NCBI RefSeq assembly: GCF_963678635.1
Contig: NC_087062.1
Coordinates: forward strand, 53,330,473-53,394,472
Source of the DNA: Symsagittifera roscoffensis
Taxonomy: Eukaryota; Xenacoelomorpha; Acoela; Convolutidae
Direction: 5' to 3'
DNA length: 64,000 bases
Shown: one piece after another, positions 1 through 10,862 of the stretch
Position numbering within the stretch: the stretch's first letter is position 1
How the letters are laid out: each line of letters opens with the position of its first letter
Made by a program: the position numbers and the translations under genes
The notes under the pieces: model-generated
Told to the model about the DNA's origin: nothing
Databases searched by the model: none
Seen by the model: only the letters and a program-made list of their open reading frames with translations

Positions 1-2315
1 CTTGTTGGTTTGACGTTTTGTCTTAACCTTGAAAAAGGTGATAAAAGTTCAAAAACTTTTCTTATGATGTGTTTTTTTTTGTATCCTGATGGTGTGATTT
101 TTAAAACAACCGTTAGTACTTATAAGGGTCATAGCAATTTTTGAATCACACTATTTTCTCTATAGTTCAAAAGTTTACCTAAAAATCAGTCTAAAATTTC
201 TTAAAGTGTACGTTTTTTCAGAAAAATATCTGAATTTATTTGATAGTGAAATAACAATGGTAGTAGTAAAGTCGTTAAAACTTTGTCAAAACTATCGTTT
301 AAGCGCCCAAAATTCTAAACTCTCAATATTTCTAGAGGAAAACGGTTACTGAAAAAAAATTAGCTCATCGCTTTATTTAGAGTCTTGGTCCCCAATTTTT
401 GAAAAACAATTAATTTTGCAAGTGTAACTTTTTAGGAAATACATCTTTCTTAAGCTTTGATTGAGCAACGACTTTTGAATTTGAACATCAAAATTATTTG
501 TACATCTCTGCATAATGCTTTTACTCTTTTATTTTTGGGTTTTTGAAATTGCGTCATTCGTAGAAAATTCAAAAAAAAAATTTCAACGAAGGTGATTGAG
601 AAATTTCTTTTAATTTCTTAGTTTGCGCAATTTTTTTATATAAATATAGTCAAAATTCTGTTAATTATTGCGAAACCGATTTCACGTCCTTATGATGTAA
701 CAAAAATTGATTGATGCTTATTTAAGACCCTTGTTTTTTATTAATTTTTCATGTTTTCTTTAAATGCTAAATGAAATAGATTTTTTGCTCCTGGTCTCTT
801 CCGCAACCTGCTTACAACTAACTGCCTCCCCCGGGATTGGGAGGCGCCCAAACTACGACTTATCACACCAAAAACAGTTCAAGTTCAAAAATTGCATTCT
901 TAATGAAAGTTAACTGCAGACAAATTAATAAATAAATCAACAGATGACTGGGCACTAAGGCTTATGCAACAATAAACTGTTCTCAAAAAAGAAGGCCAAA
1001 CAAGTCATACAAAAATAGCAATTTTTTTTCAATTTTTTAAAATTGATGCATTCAAAACAACTTTGCTACCGTAGGTGGCGCGGCGACAGAGAGTTTATAG
1101 CAGTCTCTAAAACGTCGATATTAAAACTCAAGCAAACAGAATCTTAAAGCTAATCAACTAAACAATCAGCAGAAAGAAAACCGATTTGTATTAAACACTG
1201 AGCAGAATTCTTGATAGATATGCTAAATTAACAAATAGGATTGCTCGTGGAATGCAAAGCAAACGTTATTATTAATTTAGCTAAGAAAATCCTTTAAAAG
1301 TACAAAACGGGGTACTGTCGAACTTTCATCTTCAGACAAGAAAAGGTTGAAGGACTTTCCTTGGTCGCAAAATTAGCACACGGTGTGAAAGAAAATTCCA
1401 AGGGAACAAAATCCTGAAATAAAGACAATAATAAAAACCTGAGAAGCTTTATCATCCAGTATTTTCTTCAAAACGCTAAGAAAATCTTACAAGACAAATA
1501 CTAAAAGTCAATTAACAAAAAAAAACATAAAACTCGAACAAATGGAACAAATGTTCTACTTATAACGGAACGTTTCAGATGCGAAGCAAATCGCTCCTAA
1601 AGTTATATCATTGACTGATCAATGTTTGTGCTTTCAAATAGTTTGTAAAAATTGCACTACCTCAAAGAGGGAAAAGGAGATAAAGCAGTAACAGTAAAGT
1701 TAGTTTTTTAAAAACTTAAAACTATCAAGCTTGAACTGAAAAAAGTTATGCAAGTATGTCTTGCAAATGATGTCATTTAAGTTTTTGTCACTTTGACCGC
1801 TAAACTAACTGGTTCGAACTTAGGCTCTGCGATGTTAAGAGATGATGAGTGAAAGATTAAAAAAACTGTTGAAAAGAATCGTTTCTTCATTAAGTTTTAA
1901 TTTATAACCTATCTTCCGCTCGAGTTCTGCATGAGATTTATTTTAGTTTCGAATCATACTGCAGCAATTTATCACATGAAGTAACAAAATTGTTTCAGTT
2001 ACCGCAAAAGTTTTTCATTGTAAGTGCGAAAATTTAAACATCCTTAAATTGTACCTGGATCAATTTTGGGAAACTATGGTGCCGCGACGACTCGCAAAAT
2101 AGACAATTTGCAATTCTTAAAAAAAAACTGGCAAAAAAATTACATTCTAAAAAATTTGAACGATACTTCTAGATCGATGAGTTGAGTTTGTAATTTTGAT
2201 CTAAATTATTGATACTTTGAAAATAAGAAAAAGAAACTTCAAATGAACGGTTCTCATGAGATTGTCTCTCACTCCAGCTTTTTGTTCCTCTGTCAACTTT
2301 TTATGAATACAAACT
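1..2315. repeat. 2.3-kb tandem duplication, copy 1
   Basis: This unit matches the next 2.3 kb (2316-4652) almost base for base. The match begins at CTTGTTGG at position 1 and again at 2316 and 4653. Identity to copy 2 appears very high, with scattered substitutions and a few short indels. No reading frame of convincing length or composition runs through it. The window starts inside the repeat, so earlier copies may lie upstream. Confidence 0.95.
824..845. other. GC-rich hairpin inside the 2.3-kb repeat
   Basis: A perfect 7-bp stem (GCCTCCC and GGGAGGC) encloses an 8-base loop. It stands out from the AT-rich surroundings and recurs at 3161-3182 and, with a 6-bp stem, at 8010-8029. The flanking GCGCCCAAACTACG is also kept in all three copies. 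Function is unknown. Confidence 0.6.
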
Positions 2316-4652
2316 CTTGTTGTTTTTGACGTTTTGTCTTAACCTTGAAAAAGGTGATAAAAGTTCAAAAACTTTTCTTATGATGTGTTTTTTTCTTATG
2401 ATGTGTTTTTTTTTGTATCCTGATGGTGTGATTTTTGAAACAACCGTTGGTACTGATAAGGGTTATAGCAATGTTTGCATCACATTTTTTTCTCTATAGT
2501 TCAAAAGTTTACCTAAAAATCAGTCTACAATTTCTTAAAGTGTACGTTTTTTCAGAAAAATATCTGAATTTATTTGATAGTGAAATAACAATGGTAGTAG
2601 TAAAGTCGTTAAAACTTTGTCAAAACTATCGTTTAAGCGCCCAAAATTCTAAACTCTCAATGTTTTCTAGAGGAAAACGGTTACTGAAAAAAAAATAGCT
2701 CATTGCTTTATTTAGAGTCTTGGTCCCCAATTTTTGAAGAAAACAATTAATTTTGCAAGTGTAACTTTTTAGGAAATACATCTTTCTTAAGCTTTGATTG
2801 AGCAACGACTTTTGAATTTGAACATCAAAATTATTTGTACATCTCTGCATAATGCTTTTTCTCTTTTATTTTTGGGTTTTTGAAATTGCGTCATTCGTAG
2901 AAAATTCAAAAAAAAATATTCAACGAAGGTGATTGAGAAATTTCTTTTAATTTCTTAGTTTGCGCAATTTTTTTATATAATTATAGTCAAAATTCTGTTA
3001 ATTATTGCGAAACCGATTTCACGTCCTTATGATGTAACAAAAATTGATTGATGCTTATTTAAGACTCTTGTTTTTTATTATTTTTTCATGTTTTCTTTAA
3101 ATGCTAAATGAAATAGATTTTTTGCTCCTGGTCTCTTCCGCAACCTGCTTACAACTAACTGCCTCCCCCGGGATTGGGAGGCGCCCAAACTACGGCTAAT
3201 CACACCAAAAACAGTTCAAGTTCAAAATTTGCATTCTTAATGAAAGTTAACTGCAGACAAATTAATAAATAAATCAACAGATGACTGGGCACTAAGGCTT
3301 ATGCAACAATAAACTGTTCTCAAAAAAGAAGGCCAAACAAGTCATACAAAAATAGCAATTTTTTTTCAATTTTTTAAAATTGATGCATTCAAAACAACTT
3401 TGCTACCAGGGTGGCGCGGCGACAGAGAGTTTATAGCAGTCTCTAAAACGTCGATATTTAAACTCAAGCAAACAGAATCTTAAAGCTAATCAATTAAACA
3501 ATCAGCAAAAAGAAAACCGATTTGTAGAAAACACTGAGCAGAATTCTTGATAGATATGCTAAATTATTAAATAGGATGGCTCGTGGAATGCAAAGCGAAC
3601 GTTATTATTAATTTAGCTAAGAAAATCCTTTAAAAGTACAAAACGGGGTACTGTCGAACTTTCATCTTCAGACAAGAAAAGGTTGAAGGACTTTCCTTGG
3701 TCGCAAAATTAGCACACGATGTGAAAGAAAATTCCAAGGGAACAAAATCCTGAAATAAAGACAATAATAAAAACCTGAGAAGCTTTATCATCCAGTATTT
3801 TCTTCAAAACGCTAAGAAAATCTTACAAGACAAATACTAAAAGTCAATTAACAAAAAAAAACATAAAACTCGAACAAATGGAACAAATGTTCTACTTATA
3901 ACGGAACATTTCAGATGCGAAGCAAATCGCTCCTAAAGTTATATCATTGACTGATCAATGTTTGTGCTTTCAAATAGTTTGTAAAAATTGCACTACCTCA
4001 AAGAGGGAAAAGGAGATAAAGCAGTAACAGTAAAGTTAGTTTTTTAAAAACTTAAAACTATCAAGCTTGAACTGAAAAAAGTTATGCAAGTATGTCTTGC
4101 AAATGATGTCATTTAAGTTTTTGTCACTTTGACCGCTAAACTAACTGGTTCGAACTTAGGCTCTGCGATGTTAAGAGATGATGAGTGAAAGATTAAAAAA
4201 ACTGTTGAAAAGAATCGTTTCTTCATTAAGTTTTAATTTATAACCTATCTTCCGCTCGAGTTCTGCATGAGATTTATTTTAGTTTCGAATCATACTGCAG
4301 TAATTTATCACATGAAGTAACAAAATTGTTTCAGTTACCGCAAAAGTTTTTCATTGTAAGTGCGAAAATTTAAACATCCTTAAATTGTACCTGGATCAAT
4401 TTTGGGAAACTATGGTGCCGCGACGACTCGCAAAATAGACAATTTGCAATTCTTAAAAAAAAAACTGGCAAAAAAATTACATTCTAAAAAATTTGAACGA
4501 TACTTCTAGATCGATGAGTTGAGTTTGTAATTTTGATCTAAATTATTGATACTTTAAAAATAAGAAAAAGAAACTTCAAATGAACGGTTCTCATGAGATT
4601 GTCTCTCACTCCAGCTTTTTGTTCCTCTGTCAATTTTTTATGAATACAAACT
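2316..4652. repeat. 2.3-kb tandem duplication, copy 2
   Basis: Second copy of the unit, about 20 bases longer than copy 1. Much of the difference is a local duplication of a TCTTATGATGTGTTTTTT-like string near 2377-2412. The remaining differences from copy 1 are sparse, which suggests a recent duplication. Confidence 0.95.
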
Positions 4653-5385
4653 CTTGTTGGTTTTGACGTTTTGTCTTAACCTTGAAAAAGGTGATAAAAG
4701 TTCAAAAACTTTTCTTATGATGTGTTTTTTTTTGTATCCTGATGGTGTGACTTTTGAAACAACCGTTGGTACTGATAAGGGTTATAGCAATGTTTGCATC
4801 ACATTTTTTTTCTGTGAAGTTCAAAAATTTAACTAAAAGTCAACCTACAGTTTTTTAAAGTGTACGTTTTTTCAATAAATTATCTGAATTTATTTAAAAG
4901 TGGAATAACAATGAAAACGGTAAAATCTTTAAAATTTTATTGAAAATATCGTTGAAGCGCCCAATGTTCTTAATTCTCGTTGTTTTTAGATAAAAACGGT
5001 CCTTGAGAAAAAAAAAGCTAATCGCTTCATTTAGGGTTTTGATCCCCATTTTTTGAAAATCATTTTACTTCGCAAATGAAATTTTTAGGAAACACACATT
5101 TCGTAAGCTTTTATTACACAACGACTTTTGAATATGAACATCAAAATCTTTAAATTTATCTTCGCATAATGCTTTTTAGTTTTTTCTCTTGGTTTTTTGA
5201 AAATGCGTTATCCGAATAAAATACAAGAAAAATGTTTCAATGAAATTGATTGAGTAGTTGTTTTTAATTTCTAATTTTGCGCATTTTTTCTACTATTTTG
5301 ATCAACAACTTATCGAATTTTGAGATACCGATTTAATATCCAAATGATTTAACAAAAATTGATTGATGCTAGTTTTGAACACATG
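4653..5385. repeat. 2.3-kb repeat, copy 3 (5' portion)
   Basis: The first ~160 bases (4653-4815) are nearly identical to copy 2. Beyond that the similarity drops abruptly to a clearly diverged but still alignable sequence ending near 5385. The step in identity marks an older copy joined to a recently homogenised segment, as expected from unequal crossing-over or gene conversion. Confidence 0.85.
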
Positions 5386-6292
5386 TTTTTGCATACAAAA
5401 GTTGAAACTTAATTTTGTAATAGACCTAGATAAGTCCTATTAATTAGGCATTGTGCTTTTTATAAGCAACATAATTCAATTCAATTTGTTTTAAAGTGAA
5501 ACCTTAAAAATTCGGCAGTCTAGGCAATAGCAATTGAAAGATTCTTTGTACTGAGCTTGCTGAAAGATTATGTGTACTTACTGATGAAAAGAACTTAGGT
5601 ATGCAGAGTTTGCATGCTGAGCTTAGTTGTTGTTCATATATTCATCTGTAAAGAAAATGTTTTCGACATATCAAAAAAAGTAACAGCATCTTAATGAGTC
5701 ATATCAAGATAACAAAGCCAAAAATTGGCCGATGTGTAAGTTTTAATCATAGTTTTGTTGCCGATCAGCTGTTATACTTTTTTTGGGCTCCCTAGTTTCA
5801 AAAACTTTCCTTATGTGATAGCAGATGACTTTACTTGACTTTGATGAGTCATACTGCATTGAATAAGGCAAAATGCTATAAAAGCACGCTTTTTCCAGCT
5901 TTACTTTGGTTAGTGATCAAATTTGTGTTCTAAGCTATGCTAAAAAGCAAAAGCCAATGATATAGCAGATCATGTAATATGACCTTGATGCGCTTTACTA
6001 AACATGTTGAAACACAATGCAAGCGTTGCAATTTTTTACCCTGATTTTTGATATTGAGCAATTTTCATGATCTTCTTTATGGTCGAACAATTGAAAATGT
6101 TCGAGATAGCAGTTGAAGTAACGTGAAATTGATGAGTCATGCTACAATTGATGAGACAAAACTGAAACAGAGCCTAATTTTTAAAATTTAGTTTTCTTAT
6201 GCTGAGCATCTTTTATGATCATGCCTCTGGTTAAAAAGGTTAACGAGATTACCTTGATGTGACTGACATACTACGTATGATGAGATGAAACT

Positions 6293-7345
6293 CGAACAAG
6301 ACTGCTCGTATCAAGCCGAAGCCCTGAATGTTCCGACTACCTTTTAAGGTTTTATGGAGCAGTAATAACATTAAAACATTAAATGTAATAAAAACAAAAA
6401 TGAAAGTAACGGAATATTTGTGCTCGGGGTGGGTTTTTTTTCTTCAGACAAATTTCGACTTTTTAACTGGCCATTTTTGACGGAATTTTTTTATATCAAT
6501 CGAAAGGTAATGTTGTCCTGAGCTCAAATTTGAAAAGATATTTCACCTGTGATCATTTTTCTTAAAGTTATGGGGGTTTAAAGATTGCCATTTTGGCCAT
6601 TTTGACCAACTTGGGACAATTAACGCGCGATATATTTCGTGCTAGTAACAAGTAAGCGGAGAGTTAATCCGTCTTAGAAATCGTTCCAAATTGGTTTAAC
6701 GAAGTTATTTGCCATAATTGATTTGTTACAAGTAGCGAAACCTACACTTATGTACTTTATATGGCGTGTGGGGGGATGATTTTCAAAAAAAGTTTCAAAT
6801 TTTTGAAAAAAAAATTCTCATTAAGATTTATTATTTTGAAGTTTTTAATGTTATTACTTCTCCATAAACCTTAATATGCAGTCGGAACATCCAGGGCTTC
6901 GCCCTGATACGAGCAGTCTTGTTTTACTAAAATTTGATTTTTTTAAACGAAAATCATCCCCCCACAAGCTATGTAAAGTATAAAAGGATAGGTTTCGCTT
7001 CTTGTAACAAATCAATTATGGCAAAAAAGCTTCCTTCAAGCAATTTGAAACATTTTCTAGGACGATTAAATCTCCGCTTACGCGTTAAGAGCGCGAAATA
7101 TATCGCGCATTAATTGTACCAAATTGGCCAAAATGGCAATCTTTAAACCCCTATAACTCCACGAAAATTAATACAGGTGAAATATCGTTTCAAATTTGAG
7201 CTCAGAGCAACAATACCTTTTGAATGATATTAAAAATTTCCGTCAAAAATGGCTAGTTAAAAAGTCGAAATTTGTCTGAAGAAAAAAAAACCCACCCCGA
7301 GCTCAAATAATCCGTTACTTTCGTATCGAAAGTCGGAACAACAAG
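6293..7345 (+). mobile_element. GCTCG-family element, split by a second copy
   Basis: The head of a plus-strand copy lies at 6293-6388. It has GCTCGTATCA, then a CCCTGAATGTTCCGACT segment. Its body continues at 6931-7345, passing the ATCCCCCCACA block, GCGCGAAATATATCGCGC, CTGAAGAAAAAAAACCCACC and a terminal palindrome ACTTTCGTATCGAAAGT followed by CGGAACAACAAG. The piece between (6389-6930) is another copy in reverse. No coding sequence is present, so the family looks non-autonomous. Confidence 0.8.
6400..6930 (-). mobile_element. GCTCG-family element, complete minus-strand copy
   Basis: Read on the minus strand this ~530-bp copy starts with CAAGACTGCTCGTATCAGGGC, where CAGGGCGAAGCCCTG is a perfect palindrome, and ends near GCACAAATATTCCGTTAC. 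Its order of blocks matches the plus-strand copies at 56313-56800 and 6293-7345. It sits inside another copy of its own family, so it arrived later. Confidence 0.8.
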
Positions 7346-7965
7346 AATCGTGATTTTTTTGCTGATGATTTTTCATGATCATGCTTAAGGTAAGAAAAAT
7401 CAATACTTTTTGAGATAATAGATGATGAAATTATGCAATGATGAAGCAAAACTTGATCAAAACATACGGTTTTTAATGACAATTTTTGATACTGAGCAGC
7501 TTTAATGTTATTGCTTAGTTGAATTAGGTTTTGAACTATCAAATGTTGTAATGTGGGCCTGATGAGTCCTGCTTCACTTTAGGCAAAACTTGCCCAAGGC
7601 ACGTTTTCACAAACAAAGATTTTCAGCTTTTATTTTCATGCCTCTAATTAAAAAAAATCAATAGTTAATAGAAAAAAGGGTGATTTATGACCTTGATGAG
7701 TCACAGTACATATGATGAGGCAAAATTTGAAATTTGATTGTTTTTTCAAACTATGTTTCTGTCGTGAGCAACATTCATAATCAGGCTTTCGGTCAGAAAA
7801 TGAAAAATATTTGATATAGCAGATGATACTATATGTTTTTCATGAAACATAATACACACCAAGAAGCAAAATTTGAACCTGGTATGTTTTTTGAATATAA
7901 ATTTTAATGCTAATAAACAGCCATGGTATATTTATGGTCGAAAAATAAATGATAATTGAGCGAAC

Positions 7966-9060
7966 CATTTTGCTCCTGCTCCTTTCCACAACCTGCTAAC
8001 AACACCCTTCCTCCCCCTGGATTGGGAGGCGCCCAAACTACGACTAATCACACCAAAATCAGTTCAAGTTCAAGAGTTGCATTCTTAATGAAAGTTAACT
8101 GCAGACAAAGTGTTAAATAAAGCAACCGATGACAGGGCACTTAGGCTTATGCAACAATAAACGGTTCCCAAAAAATAAGGCCAAACAAGTTCATACAAAA
8201 AATTTTCTTACAATTTTTCTAAAATTGATGCATTAGAAACAATTTTGCATTCGTAGGTGACGCGGCTATAGAGAGTTTATATCAGTCTCTAAAACGGCGA
8301 TATGAAAACCCAAGCAAACAGAATCTCAAAGCTAAACAATTAAACAATCAGCAGAAGTAAAACCGAATTGTAGAAAACATTGAGCAGTATGATTATTAAA
8401 TCTGCTAAATTAACAAATAGGATGGCTCGTGGAATGCCAAGCAAACGTTATTTTTAATTTAGCTCAAAAATTCCTTGAAAGTACAAAACGAGATATTGTC
8501 GAACTTTAATCTTCAGACAACAAAATGTTGCTGGGGTTTCCTTGGTCGGAAAATCAGCAAACGATGTGAGTGAAATCCTACAGATTAAAATCCGGAAATA
8601 GAAACAATACTCATGACTAAAAAGCTTCATCATCCAGCATTTCCTTAAAAAAATGCTAAGAAAATTTTACAAGACAAATACTAAAAAGATCAATACACGC
8701 CAAAAAAAAATAGAAAACTCGAACAAGTGGCAAAAAAAATTCTAATTATTTAAACAAAAATTTCAGATCCAAAACAAATCGAACAAAAACTTAAATCACG
8801 GACATAAAAATATTTGTGCTTTCAGTTATTTTTGTCAAAACATCGCTACCTGAAAGAGGGAAAAAGAGATAAAGCAGAAACAGTAAAGTTGAATTTTTTC
8901 AAAATGTAGTTGATTGTGATCCGGTTTTTGTTAGAGACTATCAATAAATTGAACTGAAAACAGTTATGCAATGTATGTCTTACTTATTATTAGCTTTAAT
9001 TATCACCTTGACCGCTAAACTAACTAGTTCTTACTTAAGCTCTGTTCTAAAGTTTTGTTC
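7966..9060. repeat. 2.3-kb repeat, copy 3 (distal portion)
   Basis: Diverged match to 783-1830 of copy 1, beginning TTTTGCTCCTG and including the GC-rich hairpin and TGACCGCTAAACTAACT near the end. Together with 4653-5385 it forms one old repeat copy, interrupted by the minisatellite. Substitutions and small indels are frequent. Confidence 0.85.
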
Positions 9061-9075
9061 TGACTTTCGAAAAAA

Positions 9076-9240
9076 ACGGAATATTTATGCTCGGTGTTTT
9101 TTTATTCAGTCTATCTTCGCCGATCGAAAAATAGCTTTCGTCAAATCTTTTTTACCCTATTGAAGATATCGACTTCCTGAGTTCAATTTTCAAAATATAT
9201 TTAAACTGTGGGGGTTTGAAAATTGCCTAATTGGAAATGT
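9076..9240 (-). mobile_element. GCTCG-family fragment (tail end)
   Basis: Matches the tail of the family in reverse: AACGGAATATTTATGCTCGG, a T-rich run with CAGTCT, then TGTGGGGGTTTGAAAATTGCC. The head is missing. Confidence 0.55.
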
Positions 9241-9424
9241 TTATATATTTAAATGGTTTTCTTCCGAATTTTCTTATCTGCTGAATTAATTTTCATACTA
9301 CGGGGTGACAAACTCTACCCATTTCTAATCAACAAACCTTGACCGATTTGTATATCTTTTGTTTTCCAGCTTTGTACGATCTTTTGCGAGTTTTCGATTT
9401 TGCGAGTTTTGGTTTTTTTTTTTC

Positions 9425-10100
9425 GAGTTGTTGTTATAGCTTAATTACACGAGTTGTCTTTCTTTACGATTTCTTGTGTTACTTAATGGTTGCCGTGTTG
9501 CGTAGGCATAAATGATAAATTTACTGCTCGTATCAAGGCTTTGGCTTGAATGTCGCGACGACTACCCTTCAGTGTCTATAAAAACTATTCAGTTTAAAAG
9601 AAACTGATTCAACTTTCAGAAAACAAAAGAAAAAGTTTAATTGAGGAAACTTTTTTGATTTTAGTTAAAATCATCCCTCACACGCAATTTAAAGCACAAC
9701 TTGTATTATATTTAGCATATAATCACAAATAAAATATCTTTTTAATTTTGAGCTCAGGCCAGTAATACTTTTCAGATCCGCCAAAAAATCCTCCAAAAAC
9801 TGCTAGTGTAAAAGTTGAAATTTGTCTCGAGAAAAAAAGCAACCATTTTTTCGAAATTTTTAGAACAATAATTTCCATCGTGAATGTTTCACCAATTAAT
9901 TCAATTGAACTCAATTTTTAATGTAAAAACAAGAAAAACAGAACATATCTCTTCTCAATAACTGTTTTATAGGTCATGAACAGATTATCCTCAGAGTTTG
10001 TTGCAAGTAGTTTGCGAGTTGTCGTAATTGCTAAATTAAACGAGTTGTCTTTTTGCGAGTTGTCGTGTTACGGGAAAATGTAAGCATGAAAAATGGGTCT
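9425..10100. repeat. Short direct repeats around a GCTCG-family copy
   Basis: A block with CGAGTTGTTGTTATAGCTTAATT, ACGAGTTGTCTTT and TGTTACTT-like words at 9425-9515 recurs at 10012-10100. Between them lies a plus-strand GCTCG-family copy at about 9521-9870, recognisable from ACTGCTCGTATCAAGGC, ATCATCCCTCACACGC, TTTGAGCTCAGG and GAAATTTGTCTCGAGAAA. The stretch 9241-9425 holds nothing recognisable. Confidence 0.5.
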
Positions 10101-10105
10101 TTATT
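10100..10105 (-). promoter_or_regulatory. Poly(A) signal of the 10.25-kb gene
   Basis: TTTATT on the plus strand reads AATAAA on the minus strand, about 145 bases past the stop codon of the gene at 10250-10795. The spacing supports an unspliced 3' end for that gene. Confidence 0.5.
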
Positions 10106-10249
10106 AATGAATCAGCAGTGTACATCATTCTGGATACAATTTTAACATTCATGGCTACTTATGCTTTGAGATAGGCATGAGTTTGTACATGCTATTAACA
10201 TATGATATCACGTATGCCCCTGATATAGCAAACTCGACTCCAGTGATAA

Positions 10250-10795
10250 TTAGACGGCGGGCAAGTTTTTTCTTTTCGTTTCACTCTTAGCGTGGATGTG
10301 GAACAACTCTCCCCAAAGTTCCGTCGTCTCATAACAGTCCTCACAGAGCAGAGGCATCTGCTTTGAACCTTTAGAGTCATTTCTTTGGTTTGTTTCAACG
10401 TCAAGTTCCTTCCAGTTTCTGTGTCTTGGCTCGTCCTGATAATCTCTTGGACTTAGCACCGAGTGTTTCACTCCAGTCGGCCGCTCCACGACTCCCGGGA
10501 CGTGAAAGTTAGCTTTATAATCGAATCCGAAACCCCGAAGGTCTTTTCCAGGTATCCGGAGCCACGCTTGCTGGTCGCCATTCCGACTCGGTGGTTTGGC
10601 AGTTTCTGCTGGCTGCTCGTTGTAATCGGACTCATAATTTGTATTAGCCTGTAAGTCATCAACGGTGTTTTGATTGCGTTTGGACAAACTGGATCTGGTC
10701 GTAATGCAGCTCCAAGCTGGCATATTTGAATTGCAAATAGCCAGGGAATCTAGAACCAGTAGCGATGCTACTGCAATGCCAAAGTTCACATGCAT
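10250..10795 (-). CDS. Putative small secreted protein, possibly a peptide precursor
   Basis: A 181-residue ORF. I chose the ATG at 10795 (MHVNFG) because the frame upstream of it opens only at a TTG. Residues 1-23 form a signal peptide with a hydrophobic core (FGIAVASLLVLDSLAIC). The rest is polar, without membrane segments. It has a dibasic site SKR near residue 40, a second KRK near the C-terminus, an LRGFG string that could give an amidated RGF end, and a CEDC pair near residue 152. No known family is recognised; dibasic sites plus a Gly after RGF only hint at a neuropeptide precursor. The composition is more GC-rich than the flanks, which supports a real gene. An AATAAA lies 145 bases downstream. 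It could also be the last exon of a longer gene, but a signal peptide at the start argues against that. Confidence 0.6.
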   Translation of the reverse strand: MHVNFGIAVASLLVLDSLAICNSNMPAWSCITTRSSLSKRNQNTVDDLQANTNYESDYNEQPAETAKPPSRNGDQQAWLRIPGKDLRGFGFDYKANFHVPGVVERPTGVKHSVLSPRDYQDEPRHRNWKELDVETNQRNDSKGSKQMPLLCEDCYETTELWGELFHIHAKSETKRKNLPAV

Positions 10796-10862
10796 TGTCA
10801 GTTTTGAGCAATTCAATCAAAATTATTACAAAGCTAGTGGAATTGCGAATTATGCGAAGTGA

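Larger units (their letters stand above)
5550..7960. repeat. Degenerate minisatellite, ~145-bp unit, interrupted
   Basis: A motif like CCTTGATGAGTCATACTAC recurs near 5692, 5842, 5986, 6131, 6255, 7423, 7561 and 7695. Between occurrences are shared words such as GAGGCAAAA, TGATCATGCCTCTGGTTAAAAA and ATATAGCAGATGAT. Spacing is about 120-150 bases. The array is split by a nested mobile element at 6293-7345. It lies exactly where copy 3 of the 2.3-kb repeat is interrupted. Confidence 0.7.

Noticed and set aside
2317-2850. 60-87-codon ORFs in the 2.3-kb repeat, repeated at 4654.
   Set aside because: They recur only because the DNA is duplicated; copy 1 does not keep the frame and the products are low-complexity.
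6389-6930. Helitron-like end: hairpin followed by a short tail in the reversed GCTCG element.
   Set aside because: The tail ends CTTG rather than CTRR, there is no TC start, and no A/T insertion preference can be shown.
7561-7605. CTGATGAGTC in the minisatellite, the core word of hammerhead ribozymes.
   Set aside because: The required GAA after stem II is missing, the stem II bases do not pair well, and the other units have TTGATGAGTC. It looks like a chance match within the repeat.
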